Below, piece after piece: positions 19,548-29,195 of a stretch of DNA of 64,000 bases. Below the pieces are notes generated by a model. It saw only the letters and a program-made list of their open reading frames with translations. It made no database searches and had not been told where the DNA came from. The number at the start of each line of letters is the position of its first letter. Within the stretch, counting starts at the first letter, position 1. The DNA comes from Christiangramia salexigens (lineage in GTDB: Bacteria; Bacteroidota; Bacteroidia; Flavobacteriales; Flavobacteriaceae), in contig NZ_CP018153.1 in the NCBI RefSeq assembly GCF_001889005.1, positions 1,832,501 through 1,896,500 on the forward strand. The letters are read 5' to 3'. The translations under genes were made by a program, and so were the position numbers.

Positions 19548-20951
19548 TTAATAATGGTAATGCTTACTTTCCTTGATAAACGGGTTGCGTTTCGCAAGTA
19601 AAGGTGCCTTTGTAAGTGAGTTGAAAACTATATATACAAACAGACCAGCGAATAGCAATACTGCGCTTATTTCAGGAATTCCAATGAACCATGATTCACC
19701 AACAGTAGCAGGCATCACAAGTACATACACGTTTAGATAGTGTCCTAGCAGGATCACAACACCTGTCATTACCACGAACCAGTTCACTCTCTTATAATCA
19801 CTATTCATCAATAGAAGAACAGGGAACAGAAAGTTTGTGATAAGCATTCCGAAGAATGGTAATTGATAATCTTCAATTCTTTGAATGAAGTACACAACTT
19901 CTTCAGGAATATTAGAATACCAGATCAACATAAACTGAGAGAACCAAAGGTAAGTCCAGAAAATACTAATCCCGAACATAAACTTAGCAAGATCATGAAT
20001 ATGACTATCATTCACGAATTCAAGATATCCTCTTGATTTAAGATAGATACTAATGATCGCGATAGTTGTAATACCAGATACGAAAAGACTGGCGAATACG
20101 AACCATCCAAACAGAGTACTAAACCAGTGTGGATCTAAACTCATGATCCAGTCCCATGACATCATAGATTCTGTTACTATGAAGAATACAAGGAACCCAG
20201 CTGCAAGTTTAAAGTTCTTTTTAAACCAAACATCATCTGTAGCCTCATCCTGACGGATAGAGTTCTTTCTAAGCAGATGTCTGAAAAATGCCCATCCTCC
20301 AAGATAGATAGCAGCTCTAATAAGGAAGAAAGGTACATTTAAGTATGCTGTTTTGTTTTGTATGATCTCATCGTGAGCCACAACCTCAGGATCCATCCAG
20401 ATAAAAAGGTGGTTCATATGAAGTCCTGAAAGCACTAATATCACAAAGACGATGATACCTCCAGGTAGAAGGTAAGCTGTAATAGCTTCCATCACTCTAA
20501 ATAGTACCGGAGACCAACCTGCCTGAGCAGCGTACTGGATCGCATAGAATGCAAGTACTCCAAGAGAGATCATAAAGAAAAAGAATGCAGCTACATAAAG
20601 AGCAGCCCATGGCTTATTTTGCAATTGATGCAAAATGTGCTCATAATGCTCGTCCTCATGAGAAGCTTCTTCTCCATGTCCGGCTTCGGCGTGAGCTTCA
20701 TCTGCATGAGCAGTCTCACTTTCGTAGCCTTCTATATTTTGCGTGGCAACATTTTTACCAGGCAGTTGTTCTACATTGATTTTTGCGGTTTCCTCTGCTG
20801 CATGCCCTTCACCATGATGTTCTGAGGCCATCATTTCCTTAACCTCTTCTACGGTTTCCGGTGCAGCAATGAATCCATAAATGAGACCTATTGCACCAAC
20901 AATCATAAAAATGATTGCTGTTAATTTTAATTTACTGGATAGCGTATACAT
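19548..20951 (-). CDS. actF: Alternative complex III subunit ActF
   Basis: ActF is a membrane subunit of alternative complex III, related in fold to the NrfD-like ActC. At 467 residues it shows about ten hydrophobic helices from residue 120 onward. The first helix (residues 10-30) is separated from the rest by a loop of some 80 residues unusually rich in His, Glu and Ala (EAHAEAGHGEEASHEDEHYE). Position between actE and ctaC matches the family operon. The His-rich loop could bind metal; that is inference. Confidence 0.9.
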   Translation of the reverse strand: MYTLSSKLKLTAIIFMIVGAIGLIYGFIAAPETVEEVKEMMASEHHGEGHAAEETAKINVEQLPGKNVATQNIEGYESETAHADEAHAEAGHGEEASHEDEHYEHILHQLQNKPWAALYVAAFFFFMISLGVLAFYAIQYAAQAGWSPVLFRVMEAITAYLLPGGIIVFVILVLSGLHMNHLFIWMDPEVVAHDEIIQNKTAYLNVPFFLIRAAIYLGGWAFFRHLLRKNSIRQDEATDDVWFKKNFKLAAGFLVFFIVTESMMSWDWIMSLDPHWFSTLFGWFVFASLFVSGITTIAIISIYLKSRGYLEFVNDSHIHDLAKFMFGISIFWTYLWFSQFMLIWYSNIPEEVVYFIQRIEDYQLPFFGMLITNFLFPVLLLMNSDYKRVNWFVVMTGVVILLGHYLNVYVLVMPATVGESWFIGIPEISAVLLFAGLFVYIVFNSLTKAPLLAKRNPFIKESKHYHY

Positions 20952-20969
20952 ATTGATAGATCTAAGTCT

Positions 20970-21686
20970 TTATTCTTGAATTTCGGTTTGGTTGTCTGAA
21001 GTATCCAGACCAGTTCCATTGTCTTTTGATGAATCTTTATCTCCGGCATCCTCATATAAATCAACATCTGCTCTAGAAGGAAGAAGTTTGGTCTTAGCCG
21101 ATTCTTTCACAAATTCCTTTTCAGGCTTCCCTTCAAGCTTATCCTTAAGGCTCATCACATAATGAGCGATCTGCCAGCGTTCCTCGATTGTAGTCTGAGA
21201 AGCATAAGAGCCCATATTGTTAAGACCGTAGTACATTACGTGATAGACACTTCCTTCTGTAATTGCACGTCCTGCATCATCGTAAGAAGGAACACCAAGG
21301 ATCTTCTCTCTTTCTACAAGAATACCTTTCCCATCACCTTTATCACCGTGACAAACCGCACAGTAGATAGTGTAGAGTTGTTTACCGTTATTGTAATTAT
21401 CTTCAGTATACAACATTGGATTGGTCAATTTAACCTTAGCCTCTTGAGCATCCATTGTGTTATTCTGATACTCGTACGGCATCCAACCTCTGGCTACGGT
21501 TCCCTCAACGGGAAGTTTCGCCTCCTGGCCATTTTCAAAAACATCATACTCTCCATAGGTTTCATAACCTACAGACTCGTACATGTCTGGCATATATTGA
21601 TAGTTTGGATCTCCCTTATCCTGACACGAAATTACCGCGAAGGAAACGAGGAACAATGCTATAGTTTTATGGAACAAACTTCTCAT
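20970..21686 (-). CDS. actE: Alternative complex III monoheme cytochrome c subunit ActE
   Basis: A lipoprotein cytochrome c of 238 residues. The signal peptide ends in FAVISC (Cys about 21). One CAVCH heme motif is at residues 109-113 and is followed by GDKGDGKG, with a candidate methionine ligand in YGLNNMGSYASQ. It would take electrons from the ActA hemes toward the oxidase in the periplasm. I chose the ATG at 21686; a GTG six bases earlier would touch the actD stop. After the heme domain there is an acidic tail (EDAGDKDSSKDNGTGLDTSD). Confidence 0.92.
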   Translation of the reverse strand: MRSLFHKTIALFLVSFAVISCQDKGDPNYQYMPDMYESVGYETYGEYDVFENGQEAKLPVEGTVARGWMPYEYQNNTMDAQEAKVKLTNPMLYTEDNYNNGKQLYTIYCAVCHGDKGDGKGILVEREKILGVPSYDDAGRAITEGSVYHVMYYGLNNMGSYASQTTIEERWQIAHYVMSLKDKLEGKPEKEFVKESAKTKLLPSRADVDLYEDAGDKDSSKDNGTGLDTSDNQTEIQE

Positions 21687-21691
21687 TATCA

Positions 21692-22219
21692 CTATTTATT
21701 ATCAATTAATTTAATTTCAGATGCACCTGTATCATACAAAAAGTTAGTAAGGTCATCTATATTATGGTTCGCTGCGTCTACCTCCATTAAGAACACATCA
21801 TCTGTGGTTCTAACATCTGGATTCTCTGCTTCTTTGAAAGGCCATAATTTACTTCTCATGTAAAAAGTGATCACCATCAAGTGAGCCGCAAAGAATACCG
21901 TTAATTCGAACATAATTGGAACGAAAGAAGGCATGTTCTCAATAAAACTAAAACTTGGTTTTCCACCAATATCCTGTGGCCAGTCCTCTATCATGATAAA
22001 ATTCATCATAGCAACTGCTACAGATAATCCTACCAATCCATAAAGAAATGATGTGATGGCCAGTCTTGTTGGTGCAAGCCCCATTGCCTTATCAAGTCCG
22101 TGAACCGGAAATGGGCAGTAGATTTCACCAATATGATAGCGTGCTTCACGAACCTGCTTCACAGCTTGTAATAGCAGATCGTCATCGTTGTAAATAGCGT
22201 GTATAACTTTAGATGCCAT
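21692..22219 (-). CDS. actD: Alternative complex III subunit ActD (DUF3341 family)
   Basis: A 175-residue membrane protein with a soluble N-terminal part (VIHAIYNDDDLLLQAVKQVR, then YCPFPVHGLDKAMGL) and two hydrophobic segments near residues 57-75 and 100-120. This is the layout of DUF3341 proteins found as ActD. It carries no cofactor motif. The gene is 5 bp behind actC and 5 bp ahead of the chosen actE start. Confidence 0.92.
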   Translation of the reverse strand: MASKVIHAIYNDDDLLLQAVKQVREARYHIGEIYCPFPVHGLDKAMGLAPTRLAITSFLYGLVGLSVAVAMMNFIMIEDWPQDIGGKPSFSFIENMPSFVPIMFELTVFFAAHLMVITFYMRSKLWPFKEAENPDVRTTDDVFLMEVDAANHNIDDLTNFLYDTGASEIKLIDNK

Positions 22220-22224
22220 CCTGA

Positions 22225-24000
22225 TTATTTATTTTTTAGTTCGTTTGCCTGAGCAACCCATCCTTCTCTATTCTTTTCAATAGGGAAACTTTCGATCACT
22301 TCATCCAGCAATTCAAAATCCTTTTCTGTTAACCTGCTTACCTGATCAAAAAGATAGATTCCAACCTGGTGTAAATGCTGTTGTAAAACAGGTCCTACGT
22401 TCTTAAGCTTAGTAAGATCGTCTGCTTCCTGTGTTTTTGGATCGTAAGTACCAATCCTTTCAAGCATCTGGTCAATTTTATCTTTCGTAACTTCAGAAAT
22501 AACCAAAGCATCAGCATTTACGGTGTCTTCATGAGAATGACCGGCTCTATCAGTCTTATCCTTATTCTGCGAAGGCTCACGCCCAACAGTTTCATGATCA
22601 TAATGCTTTACATCATCACCGTGCTCAGCTCTTAATTTCTTATACTTTTCACCGGAAGACTTAAGTATTGTCTTAACCTCGGCCTGAGCGATCACAGGGA
22701 ACGAACGAGCGTATAGCAGGAACAACACAAAGAAGAATCCAATTGTACCGATGAATATTCCTATATCCACAAATGTTGGAGAGAACATTGTCCATGAAGA
22801 CGGAAGGTAATCACGGTGAAGCGATGTCACGATAATTACGAAACGCTCAAACCACATTCCTATGTTTACCACGATCGAGATAAAGAAAGAGAACATGATA
22901 CTTGTTCTTAGTTTCTTGAACCACATGAACTGCGGAGAGAACACGTTACAAGTCATCATACTCCAGTATGCCCACCAGTAAGGTCCAGTTGCTCTGTTAA
23001 GGAATGCATACTGTTCGTATTCCACTCCGGAATACCATGCAATAACAAGCTCGGTAATATATGCTGTACCAACTATAGAACCTGTAATCATGATTACAAT
23101 GTTCATAAGTTCGATATGCTGAATAGTAATATAATCTTCAAGATTAGAAACCTTCCTCATGATGATAAGAAGGGTGTTCACCATTGCGAATCCTGAGAAA
23201 ATTGCTCCTGCAACGAAGTAAGGAGGGAAAATGGTAGTGTGCCATCCCGGAATCACAGAAGTTGCGAAGTCAAAAGATACTATGGTGTGAACCGAAAGTA
23301 CAAGTGGTGTTGCCAATCCGGCTAGTACCAATGAAACTTCTTCGAATCTCTGCCAGTCTTTAGCACGACCACTCCATCCAAAAGATAGTATACCATATAC
23401 TCTTTTTGTAAAAGGAGTAATAGCTCTATCACGAATCATTGCGAAGTCAGGTAATAATCCAGTCCACCAGAAAACAAGTGATACCGAAAGATAAGTTGAG
23501 ATCGCAAATACATCCCAAAGAAGCGGAGAGTTAAAGTTAACCCACAGCGAACCGAATTGGTTTGGAATTGGAAGTACCCAATATGCAAGCCATGGACGAC
23601 CCATGTGAATTAAAGGGAAAAGACCTGCCTGCATTACAGAGAAAATTGTCATCGCCTCTGCAGACCTGTTAATTGCCATTCTCCATTTTTGACGGAAAAG
23701 CAGCAGTACGGCTGAAATAAGTGTACCGGCGTGACCAATACCTACCCACCATACAAAGTTGGTGATATCCCAGGCCCAACCTACTGTTTTGTTTAATCCC
23801 CAGGTTCCAATACCTGTAGAAATTGTGTAAACTATACATCCTACACCCCAGAGAAAGGCAACAAGGGAGATAGAGAAAACTATCCACCAGGATTTGTTAG
23901 CCCTTCCTTCAACCGGGGCAGCAACATCAACAGTCACATCGTGATAGCTTTTGTTCCCGGTAACTAGAGGCTTTCGTATAGGTGCTTCGTAATGAGACAT
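22225..24000 (-). CDS. actC: Alternative complex III NrfD/PsrC-like subunit ActC with extra C-terminal domain
   Basis: ActC is the polytopic NrfD/PsrC-type subunit expected to hold the quinol site of alternative complex III. Residues about 30-470 contain around ten hydrophobic helices with family motifs such as WVGIGHAGTLISA and LIHMGRPWLAYW. The protein is 591 residues, longer than a minimal ActC. After a charged linker (residues about 480-525) a globular tail begins near 527 with LTKLKNVGPVLQQHLHQVGI, a helix-hairpin-helix-like motif. This resembles the small KxxGVGPKLexxLnxLGI domain found in other proteins. The gene lies 35 bp behind actB. Confidence 0.93.
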   Translation of the reverse strand: MSHYEAPIRKPLVTGNKSYHDVTVDVAAPVEGRANKSWWIVFSISLVAFLWGVGCIVYTISTGIGTWGLNKTVGWAWDITNFVWWVGIGHAGTLISAVLLLFRQKWRMAINRSAEAMTIFSVMQAGLFPLIHMGRPWLAYWVLPIPNQFGSLWVNFNSPLLWDVFAISTYLSVSLVFWWTGLLPDFAMIRDRAITPFTKRVYGILSFGWSGRAKDWQRFEEVSLVLAGLATPLVLSVHTIVSFDFATSVIPGWHTTIFPPYFVAGAIFSGFAMVNTLLIIMRKVSNLEDYITIQHIELMNIVIMITGSIVGTAYITELVIAWYSGVEYEQYAFLNRATGPYWWAYWSMMTCNVFSPQFMWFKKLRTSIMFSFFISIVVNIGMWFERFVIIVTSLHRDYLPSSWTMFSPTFVDIGIFIGTIGFFFVLFLLYARSFPVIAQAEVKTILKSSGEKYKKLRAEHGDDVKHYDHETVGREPSQNKDKTDRAGHSHEDTVNADALVISEVTKDKIDQMLERIGTYDPKTQEADDLTKLKNVGPVLQQHLHQVGIYLFDQVSRLTEKDFELLDEVIESFPIEKNREGWVAQANELKNK

Positions 24001-24035
24001 ATCCTTATCTGATTGATTCTTAGTTATTCGTTATT

Positions 24036-27000
24036 TTAAGCTTCGGTTGTATTTCTAACTTTTGTCTGGTACATCACATTTGGTTTTGTACCTAGATACT
24101 CAAGCAGATGATACATCCTGTCATCATTTTTCTTTTCAAGAATTTGAGAGTCCTCGTTATTCACATCTCCAAAGACCATAGCTCCCTTGTCACAAGCGGC
24201 AGAACATGCAGTCTGGAACTCTCCATCCTTAATTGTTCTTCCTTCACGCTTAGCTTCAAGAATCGTTGCCTGAGTTTTCTGAATACACATAGAACATTTC
24301 TCCATAACCCCTCTTGAACGTACAGTCACATCCGGGTTAAGTACCATTCTTCCAAGATCATTGTTCATATGGTAATCAAACTCATCATTCTGAGCGTAAT
24401 TGAACCAGTTGAAACGACGCACCTTGTAAGGACAGTTGTTAGCACAATATCTTGTACCTACACAACGGTTATAGATCATTTGGTTTTGCCCCTGTCTACC
24501 ATGTGAAGTTGCCGCAACAGGACAAACTGTTTCACATGGAGCATGGTTACAATGCTGACACATTACAGGTTGGAAAATCACCTGAGGATTGTCAGCCGGC
24601 TCTTCAAGCTCTCCGAACTCAGAAAGCGAACCGCCAAGTCCATTAATATTTTCTTTCTTTTCAAGATCATCACCAAAGGTATCTTCAGAAGAGAAATAAC
24701 GGTCAATACGCAACCAGTGCATATCTCTGGATTTTCTAACTTCTTCTTTACCTACAACAGGAACATTGTTCTCTGAGTGACATGCGATCACGCAGGCACC
24801 ACAACCGGTACATGCATTAAGATCGATACTCAGGTTAAAGTGAGGTCCTGTAGATCTGTCAAAGCTATCCCAGATATCAACTTCAGGAGAAGTTACCGGG
24901 GTTTCCTGGTGGTTTAATGAAACCTCAGGAGTTTTATTCCAAACATGGGCATCTTTGGTATTGAACACCTCAAGGCTTGTTTCCTTGATGATATCACCTC
25001 TACCCATTAAAGTATTGTGCAACTGAACACAAGCGAACTCATGAACTCCAGCTGCTTTCTCGATCTGCACCTTTTGTACAGATCTAAAGTCTTTATATAA
25101 AGGATAAGCATTCACACCTGTTTGCATTTCTTCCTGAATACCGGCTTTTCTTCCGTATCCAAGTGCCAAACCAACAGATCCTTTTGCCTGCCCCGGTAAG
25201 ATATATACCGGCACTTGTTTTACAACAGTATCTCCTACACTTACATTTACATAACTACCATTAAGACCACCATTCGCTACGTTCTCATTGAACACACCAA
25301 GAGCCTCGGCATCTGCCCTGGACATAGTAATATAGTTGTCCCATGAAGCTCTTGTTAACGGGTCTGGCATCTCCTGCAACCATGGGTTGTTGAATTGCTG
25401 ACCGTCACCAATAGCTGTATTGGTATATAATGTTAATTCGAATCCGTCTCCCTGAAGATCCTGCTCAAAAGTTGAAGTCACACCAGTTGCACCGGCAGCC
25501 TCAGCTGTAGCAGAAACAGCAACAGGAGATTGCGCTTCGAACACACCATCATGTAGAGCTTCGCTCCATGATTTTCCACCAAAACCTGCAGACCAGGTTT
25601 CCTGTATATATTCAAGGTAAGAAGCACTATTATCCGACCATTTTAATAAACTGTCCTGAAATTGACGGGTATCAAATAAAGGTCTGATAGTTGGCTGCAT
25701 TAAGCTGAATGACTTCTCACTAAACTGAATATCACCCCAGCTCTCCAGGTAATGTGGAGTCGCAGCAACATATTTACTTAATTTTGAGGTCTCATCGGCT
25801 CTCATAGTAAAGTCTACTACGGTTCCAACTTTAGAAAGACCTTCGGTAAATTCTTTAGAATTTGGTAAAGTATGAACAGGATTTAGTCCGGCGATCAACA
25901 GAGCACCTACACTACCATTATTCATATCTTTTACAAGCTTGGCAACTTCACTTGCGTTACCCTGACGGATCATTCTTGCATTTGAAGTATCCATCACCTT
26001 GCTACCAAGAGCTTCATTGATTTCAAGAGCCCACATTTGAGCTTCCATATCTGGAATACCACAAGCTACTACCGCACCACTTCCAGCTTTTCTCAATTGT
26101 CTCGCAGCCTTTACTACAGCATCATCAATTTTAGCCGGCAGTTCACTAGTAGAAGAACTTCCGCTAACATAAGATTTAAGAGCTGCAAGCACCGCTTTTT
26201 GCTGAGATGGCTTAACAGGCACACGCTTATCTGCATTCGCACCGGTTAAACTCATATTGGATTCGAACTGAATATGACGAGACATTTTTCCATTCTTAGG
26301 AATTCTTGTCTTAGCGTAAGCTGAATCAAATCCACCACCCTGCCAGTCAGCAAGGAAATCGGCACCAACACCAACTACAGTCTTAACTTTAGAGAAGTCG
26401 TAATTTGGCAATGCACGTGTTCCATACTTCGCCTGAAATGCATTTAAAGCAGCATCTTCAGAAACAGTATCATAAACTACGTGACGAACATTTCCATACT
26501 TTGAAGAAAACTCTTCAATTAACTTTGTAGTCGAAGGACTTGCAAACGTCTGAGTCAAAAGTACGATCTCACCGTTCACGTTTTCAAGTTCAGATTTAAC
26601 CTGACGGTCAAATTCTTCCCAGGAAACATTTCTTCCCTCGATCATAGGGCGCTTAACCCTTTTAGTATCATATAATGACAATACCGAAGCATGGACACGA
26701 GCATTAGCTCCACCCTTGAACTTCGAAAGGTCATTGTTTTCAATTTTAATTGGTCTACCCTCACGAGTTTTCACCAATACACTTGCGAAATCAAAACCAT
26801 CAGCAATTGTAGATGCATAAAAATTCGCGATTCCGGGTACAATCCTTTCAGGTTGCACAACGTAAGGAATAGACTTTGTCACAGGGCCTTCGCAGGCAGC
26901 CAGTGATGCAGCTGCTGTACTGAATCCAACATACTTAAGGAAATCTCTTCTTGAAGTTTTTGAATCCTCAAGAGAAGATTTATCCCCTAGAAAGTCCTCT

Positions 27001-27104
27001 ACCGGGATCTCCTCAGCAAATTCCTTTTGTTGGAGCGTCTCAACAACAGAGCTCTCTTCATTTAGCTCTTCAACACTTTTCCAGTATTTCTTGTTTGATG
27101 ACAT
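24036..27104 (-). CDS. actB: Alternative complex III molybdopterin-like/iron-sulfur subunit ActB
   Basis: ActB fuses a molybdopterin-oxidoreductase-like domain that lacks the cofactor with a C-terminal ferredoxin-like domain holding several Fe-S clusters; it faces the periplasm. The 1022-residue protein has a Tat motif at residues 51-60 (SRRDFLKYVG) followed by SLAAC, a possible lipid-attached Cys at 71. Iron-sulfur motifs begin near 765: CTGCGACVIACH, CQHCNHAPCETVCP, CVGTRYCANNCP and CSMCIQ with a later CSAAC. It lies between actA and actC as in all act operons. Confidence 0.95.
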   Translation of the reverse strand: MSSNKKYWKSVEELNEESSVVETLQQKEFAEEIPVEDFLGDKSSLEDSKTSRRDFLKYVGFSTAAASLAACEGPVTKSIPYVVQPERIVPGIANFYASTIADGFDFASVLVKTREGRPIKIENNDLSKFKGGANARVHASVLSLYDTKRVKRPMIEGRNVSWEEFDRQVKSELENVNGEIVLLTQTFASPSTTKLIEEFSSKYGNVRHVVYDTVSEDAALNAFQAKYGTRALPNYDFSKVKTVVGVGADFLADWQGGGFDSAYAKTRIPKNGKMSRHIQFESNMSLTGANADKRVPVKPSQQKAVLAALKSYVSGSSSTSELPAKIDDAVVKAARQLRKAGSGAVVACGIPDMEAQMWALEINEALGSKVMDTSNARMIRQGNASEVAKLVKDMNNGSVGALLIAGLNPVHTLPNSKEFTEGLSKVGTVVDFTMRADETSKLSKYVAATPHYLESWGDIQFSEKSFSLMQPTIRPLFDTRQFQDSLLKWSDNSASYLEYIQETWSAGFGGKSWSEALHDGVFEAQSPVAVSATAEAAGATGVTSTFEQDLQGDGFELTLYTNTAIGDGQQFNNPWLQEMPDPLTRASWDNYITMSRADAEALGVFNENVANGGLNGSYVNVSVGDTVVKQVPVYILPGQAKGSVGLALGYGRKAGIQEEMQTGVNAYPLYKDFRSVQKVQIEKAAGVHEFACVQLHNTLMGRGDIIKETSLEVFNTKDAHVWNKTPEVSLNHQETPVTSPEVDIWDSFDRSTGPHFNLSIDLNACTGCGACVIACHSENNVPVVGKEEVRKSRDMHWLRIDRYFSSEDTFGDDLEKKENINGLGGSLSEFGELEEPADNPQVIFQPVMCQHCNHAPCETVCPVAATSHGRQGQNQMIYNRCVGTRYCANNCPYKVRRFNWFNYAQNDEFDYHMNNDLGRMVLNPDVTVRSRGVMEKCSMCIQKTQATILEAKREGRTIKDGEFQTACSAACDKGAMVFGDVNNEDSQILEKKNDDRMYHLLEYLGTKPNVMYQTKVRNTTEA

Positions 27105-27153
27105 ATTATATCTAGATATTAGCTTCTTAAATTAAACCTGTACTTCAGGATTT

Positions 27154-28506
27154 TTAATAGTGACACTTACCACATTCTAGTCCACCCATCTGAGCAGCTG
27201 TAAGCTCTTCTACTCCATATTTCTTAGATAACTCTTCATGAATCTTCTCATAATACTCGTTACCCTCGATCTTGATATTAGTTTCTCTGTGACAGTTAAT
27301 ACACCATCCCATAGTTAGCGGAGCGTTTTGATAAACGATCTCCATCTCCTCAATAGGACCATGACATTTCTGACACTGAATACCGGCCACACTTACGTGT
27401 TGCGAGTGATTGAAATATGCGAAATCCGGTAAATTATGAATACGAACCCATTTAACAGGCTTCTGGTCTCCAGAGAATGTTCTGGTAGCAGGATCCCATC
27501 CGGCCGCATCATATAATTTAGCAATCTCTTTATCGTAAAATTCTTTAGAGTATTCTTCAGTCGCTGTTTCAGGAGCAACTTCAGAAATAGATTTGTGACA
27601 GTTCATACAAACATTTAGAGAAGGAATCCCTGAATGTTTAGATGTTCGCGCAGAAGAGTGACAGTATTTACACTCAATCTCATTGTCACCGGCATGAATT
27701 CTGTGAGAATAATGGATTGGCTGTATTGGCTGATAACCTTTATCAACCCCTACCTGCATCATCCATCCGTATGCAAAATAACCAACAGTAAGCAACACCA
27801 CTACAGCACTAACCACCATCAGAAATTGATTCTCCACAAAAGATTGCCAGATCGGCTTTCTTTTAGGTTTTTCAGGCAATGCGATACCAGATGCAGATGC
27901 AAAGTTTCTAAGTGTCTTATTCACCAGAAATAAAACAACCAATAGAATGGCAAGTACAAATACCAGAATTCCAAGGATCACATTTACAGAAACCCCTCCA
28001 GATGCTCCGGAACCACCAGCTTCACCTCCGGCACCAGCAACTGCTGCCTGCGGCTCAGGTTTTGGCTGCTCAACATAAGCAAGAATATTATCTACATCAG
28101 ACTCAGTAAGCTGCGGAAAAGCAGGCATAGCGGTTTGATTGTACTCTTCGTAGACCTCTACCGCTTCAGGGTCACCAGAAGCGACCATAGCAGCAGAATT
28201 ACTAATCCATGTCTGGATCCACTCCTTATCATGTCTATCCGTCACTCCATTAAGAGCAGGACCAATAGATTCCGAATAGGGTTTATGACATGCGGCACAC
28301 AGGGAATTAAATAATTCTTTACCTGCAGCCGGGTCACCTAATTCTGCACCACCCGCATCATCACTCTGTGCGCTGGCCTGTTCCTGGGCAGGAGCATCCT
28401 GCGCAGCACCTTCCTGCGAAAAGCTGAATAATGTGAATGAAAATAAAAATGCTACGCTTAAGAGTAGTTGTCGCGAAGTTGAATGGCGGAAATTCACCTT
28501 TTTCAT
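27154..28506 (-). CDS. actA: Alternative complex III multiheme cytochrome ActA with fused N-terminal cytochrome c
   Basis: The first gene of the respiratory operon. The 450 residues contain six CxxCH motifs. After a signal peptide (residues 1-30) one CAACH at 70-74 belongs to a monoheme cytochrome c domain. Hydrophobic segments follow near 178-195 and 228-250, then a pentaheme region with CKYCH, CMNCH, CQKCH, CINCH and a final CGKCH ending two residues from the C-terminus. ActA is usually described as pentaheme; the extra monoheme domain makes this a six-heme fusion. The protein would pass electrons from ActB to ActE or directly to the oxidase. Confidence 0.93.
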   Translation of the reverse strand: MKKVNFRHSTSRQLLLSVAFLFSFTLFSFSQEGAAQDAPAQEQASAQSDDAGGAELGDPAAGKELFNSLCAACHKPYSESIGPALNGVTDRHDKEWIQTWISNSAAMVASGDPEAVEVYEEYNQTAMPAFPQLTESDVDNILAYVEQPKPEPQAAVAGAGGEAGGSGASGGVSVNVILGILVFVLAILLVVLFLVNKTLRNFASASGIALPEKPKRKPIWQSFVENQFLMVVSAVVVLLTVGYFAYGWMMQVGVDKGYQPIQPIHYSHRIHAGDNEIECKYCHSSARTSKHSGIPSLNVCMNCHKSISEVAPETATEEYSKEFYDKEIAKLYDAAGWDPATRTFSGDQKPVKWVRIHNLPDFAYFNHSQHVSVAGIQCQKCHGPIEEMEIVYQNAPLTMGWCINCHRETNIKIEGNEYYEKIHEELSKKYGVEELTAAQMGGLECGKCHY

Positions 28507-28557
28507 ATTATAAGTTCGATTAACGTCTAAACTTTGGTACGGTTTTTACACTCAGTA

Positions 28558-28571
28558 TTTTAGGGCTAAAA
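28558..28571. promoter_or_regulatory. Palindrome in the actA leader
   Basis: TTTTAG-GG-CTAAAA is a perfect six-base dyad in the transcribed leader about 50 bp before the actA ATG. It could be a regulator site or an RNA hairpin; no regulator is suggested by the neighbours. Confidence 0.3.
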
Positions 28572-28600
28572 ACCTAAAAAGGTACCTTTAAATTCGGTCA

Positions 28601-28608
28601 CAAAAGTA
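28601..28608 (-). promoter_or_regulatory. Candidate -7 element of the act-cta operon
   Basis: TACTTTTG on the minus strand fits TAnnTTTG about 95 bp before the actA ATG. No TTTG is visible 19 bases upstream, so support is partial. Confidence 0.45.
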
Positions 28609-28706
28609 ATACTTATAGACGATTTTAGGAATGTTAGATAAGTGTTAATGGGTAATTTATAACAGTTCTAAATAATATTTTACAAGCTGTTTAAGTTATT
28701 TAATTC

Positions 28707-28714
28707 TACATTTG
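28707..28714 (+). promoter_or_regulatory. Candidate -7 element for the SPOR gene
   Basis: TACATTTG fits TAnnTTTG and ends 17 bp before the ATG at 28732. The -33 half is not evident. Confidence 0.45.
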
Positions 28715-28731
28715 TCAAAAAGCTGAAAACT

Positions 28732-29121
28732 ATGAAGAAATTAAAATTTTCACACATTATAGGCTGCGCCGTTGCAGTCATCTTTTTTAATACTGATTTA
28801 CAGGCCCAACAAGGCAGTGTAAACATTCAACAAAATAAAAAGATCGAGAAATTGATGGAAGTGAAAACCGAGCTCAATAAGAATAACAAGATCGGGGATC
28901 GTTTTGTGATCCAATTATATTATGGTGATAATGGAGAAGCGAACGAAGTAATAAAAAAGTACAGGGAAATTTATAAGTATCCATCACAAATAGCATACGA
29001 AGCACCTAACTACAAAGTTTGGGTAGGCAACTTCAGAAACCGACTGGAAGCAGACAGAGCTCTTTTAAAGATCAAAGAGAACTTCCCTGCAGCATTTATC
29101 CCGAAGCCACAGAGGAAATAA
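28732..29121 (+). CDS. Small exported SPOR-domain protein
   Basis: The protein is 129 residues with a signal peptide ending near LQAQ (residue 25). The rest is essentially one SPOR fold: FVIQLYYGDNGEANEVIKKY followed by YEAPNYKVWVGNFRNRLEAD and LLKIKENFPAAFIP. SPOR domains bind peptidoglycan stripped of stem peptides and usually mark septal proteins. With only this domain, the protein probably acts in the periplasm on or near peptidoglycan. The gene is divergent from the act operon and convergent with infB, separated from infB by a shared terminator. Confidence 0.9.
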   Translation: MKKLKFSHIIGCAVAVIFFNTDLQAQQGSVNIQQNKKIEKLMEVKTELNKNNKIGDRFVIQLYYGDNGEANEVIKKYREIYKYPSQIAYEAPNYKVWVGNFRNRLEADRALLKIKENFPAAFIPKPQRK

Positions 29122-29147
29122 TCATTCAGGACTTGTATAAATAAAAA

Positions 29148-29174
29148 AAAGCGACTCAAATGAGTCGCTTTTTT
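29148..29174. terminator. Bidirectional terminator between the SPOR gene and infB
   Basis: GCGACTCA (29151-29158) and TGAGTCGC (29161-29168) form a perfect stem flanked by A and T runs on both sides. It serves the SPOR gene on plus and infB on minus. Confidence 0.9.
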
Positions 29175-29195
29175 TATTCTAATATATTCAGAAGT

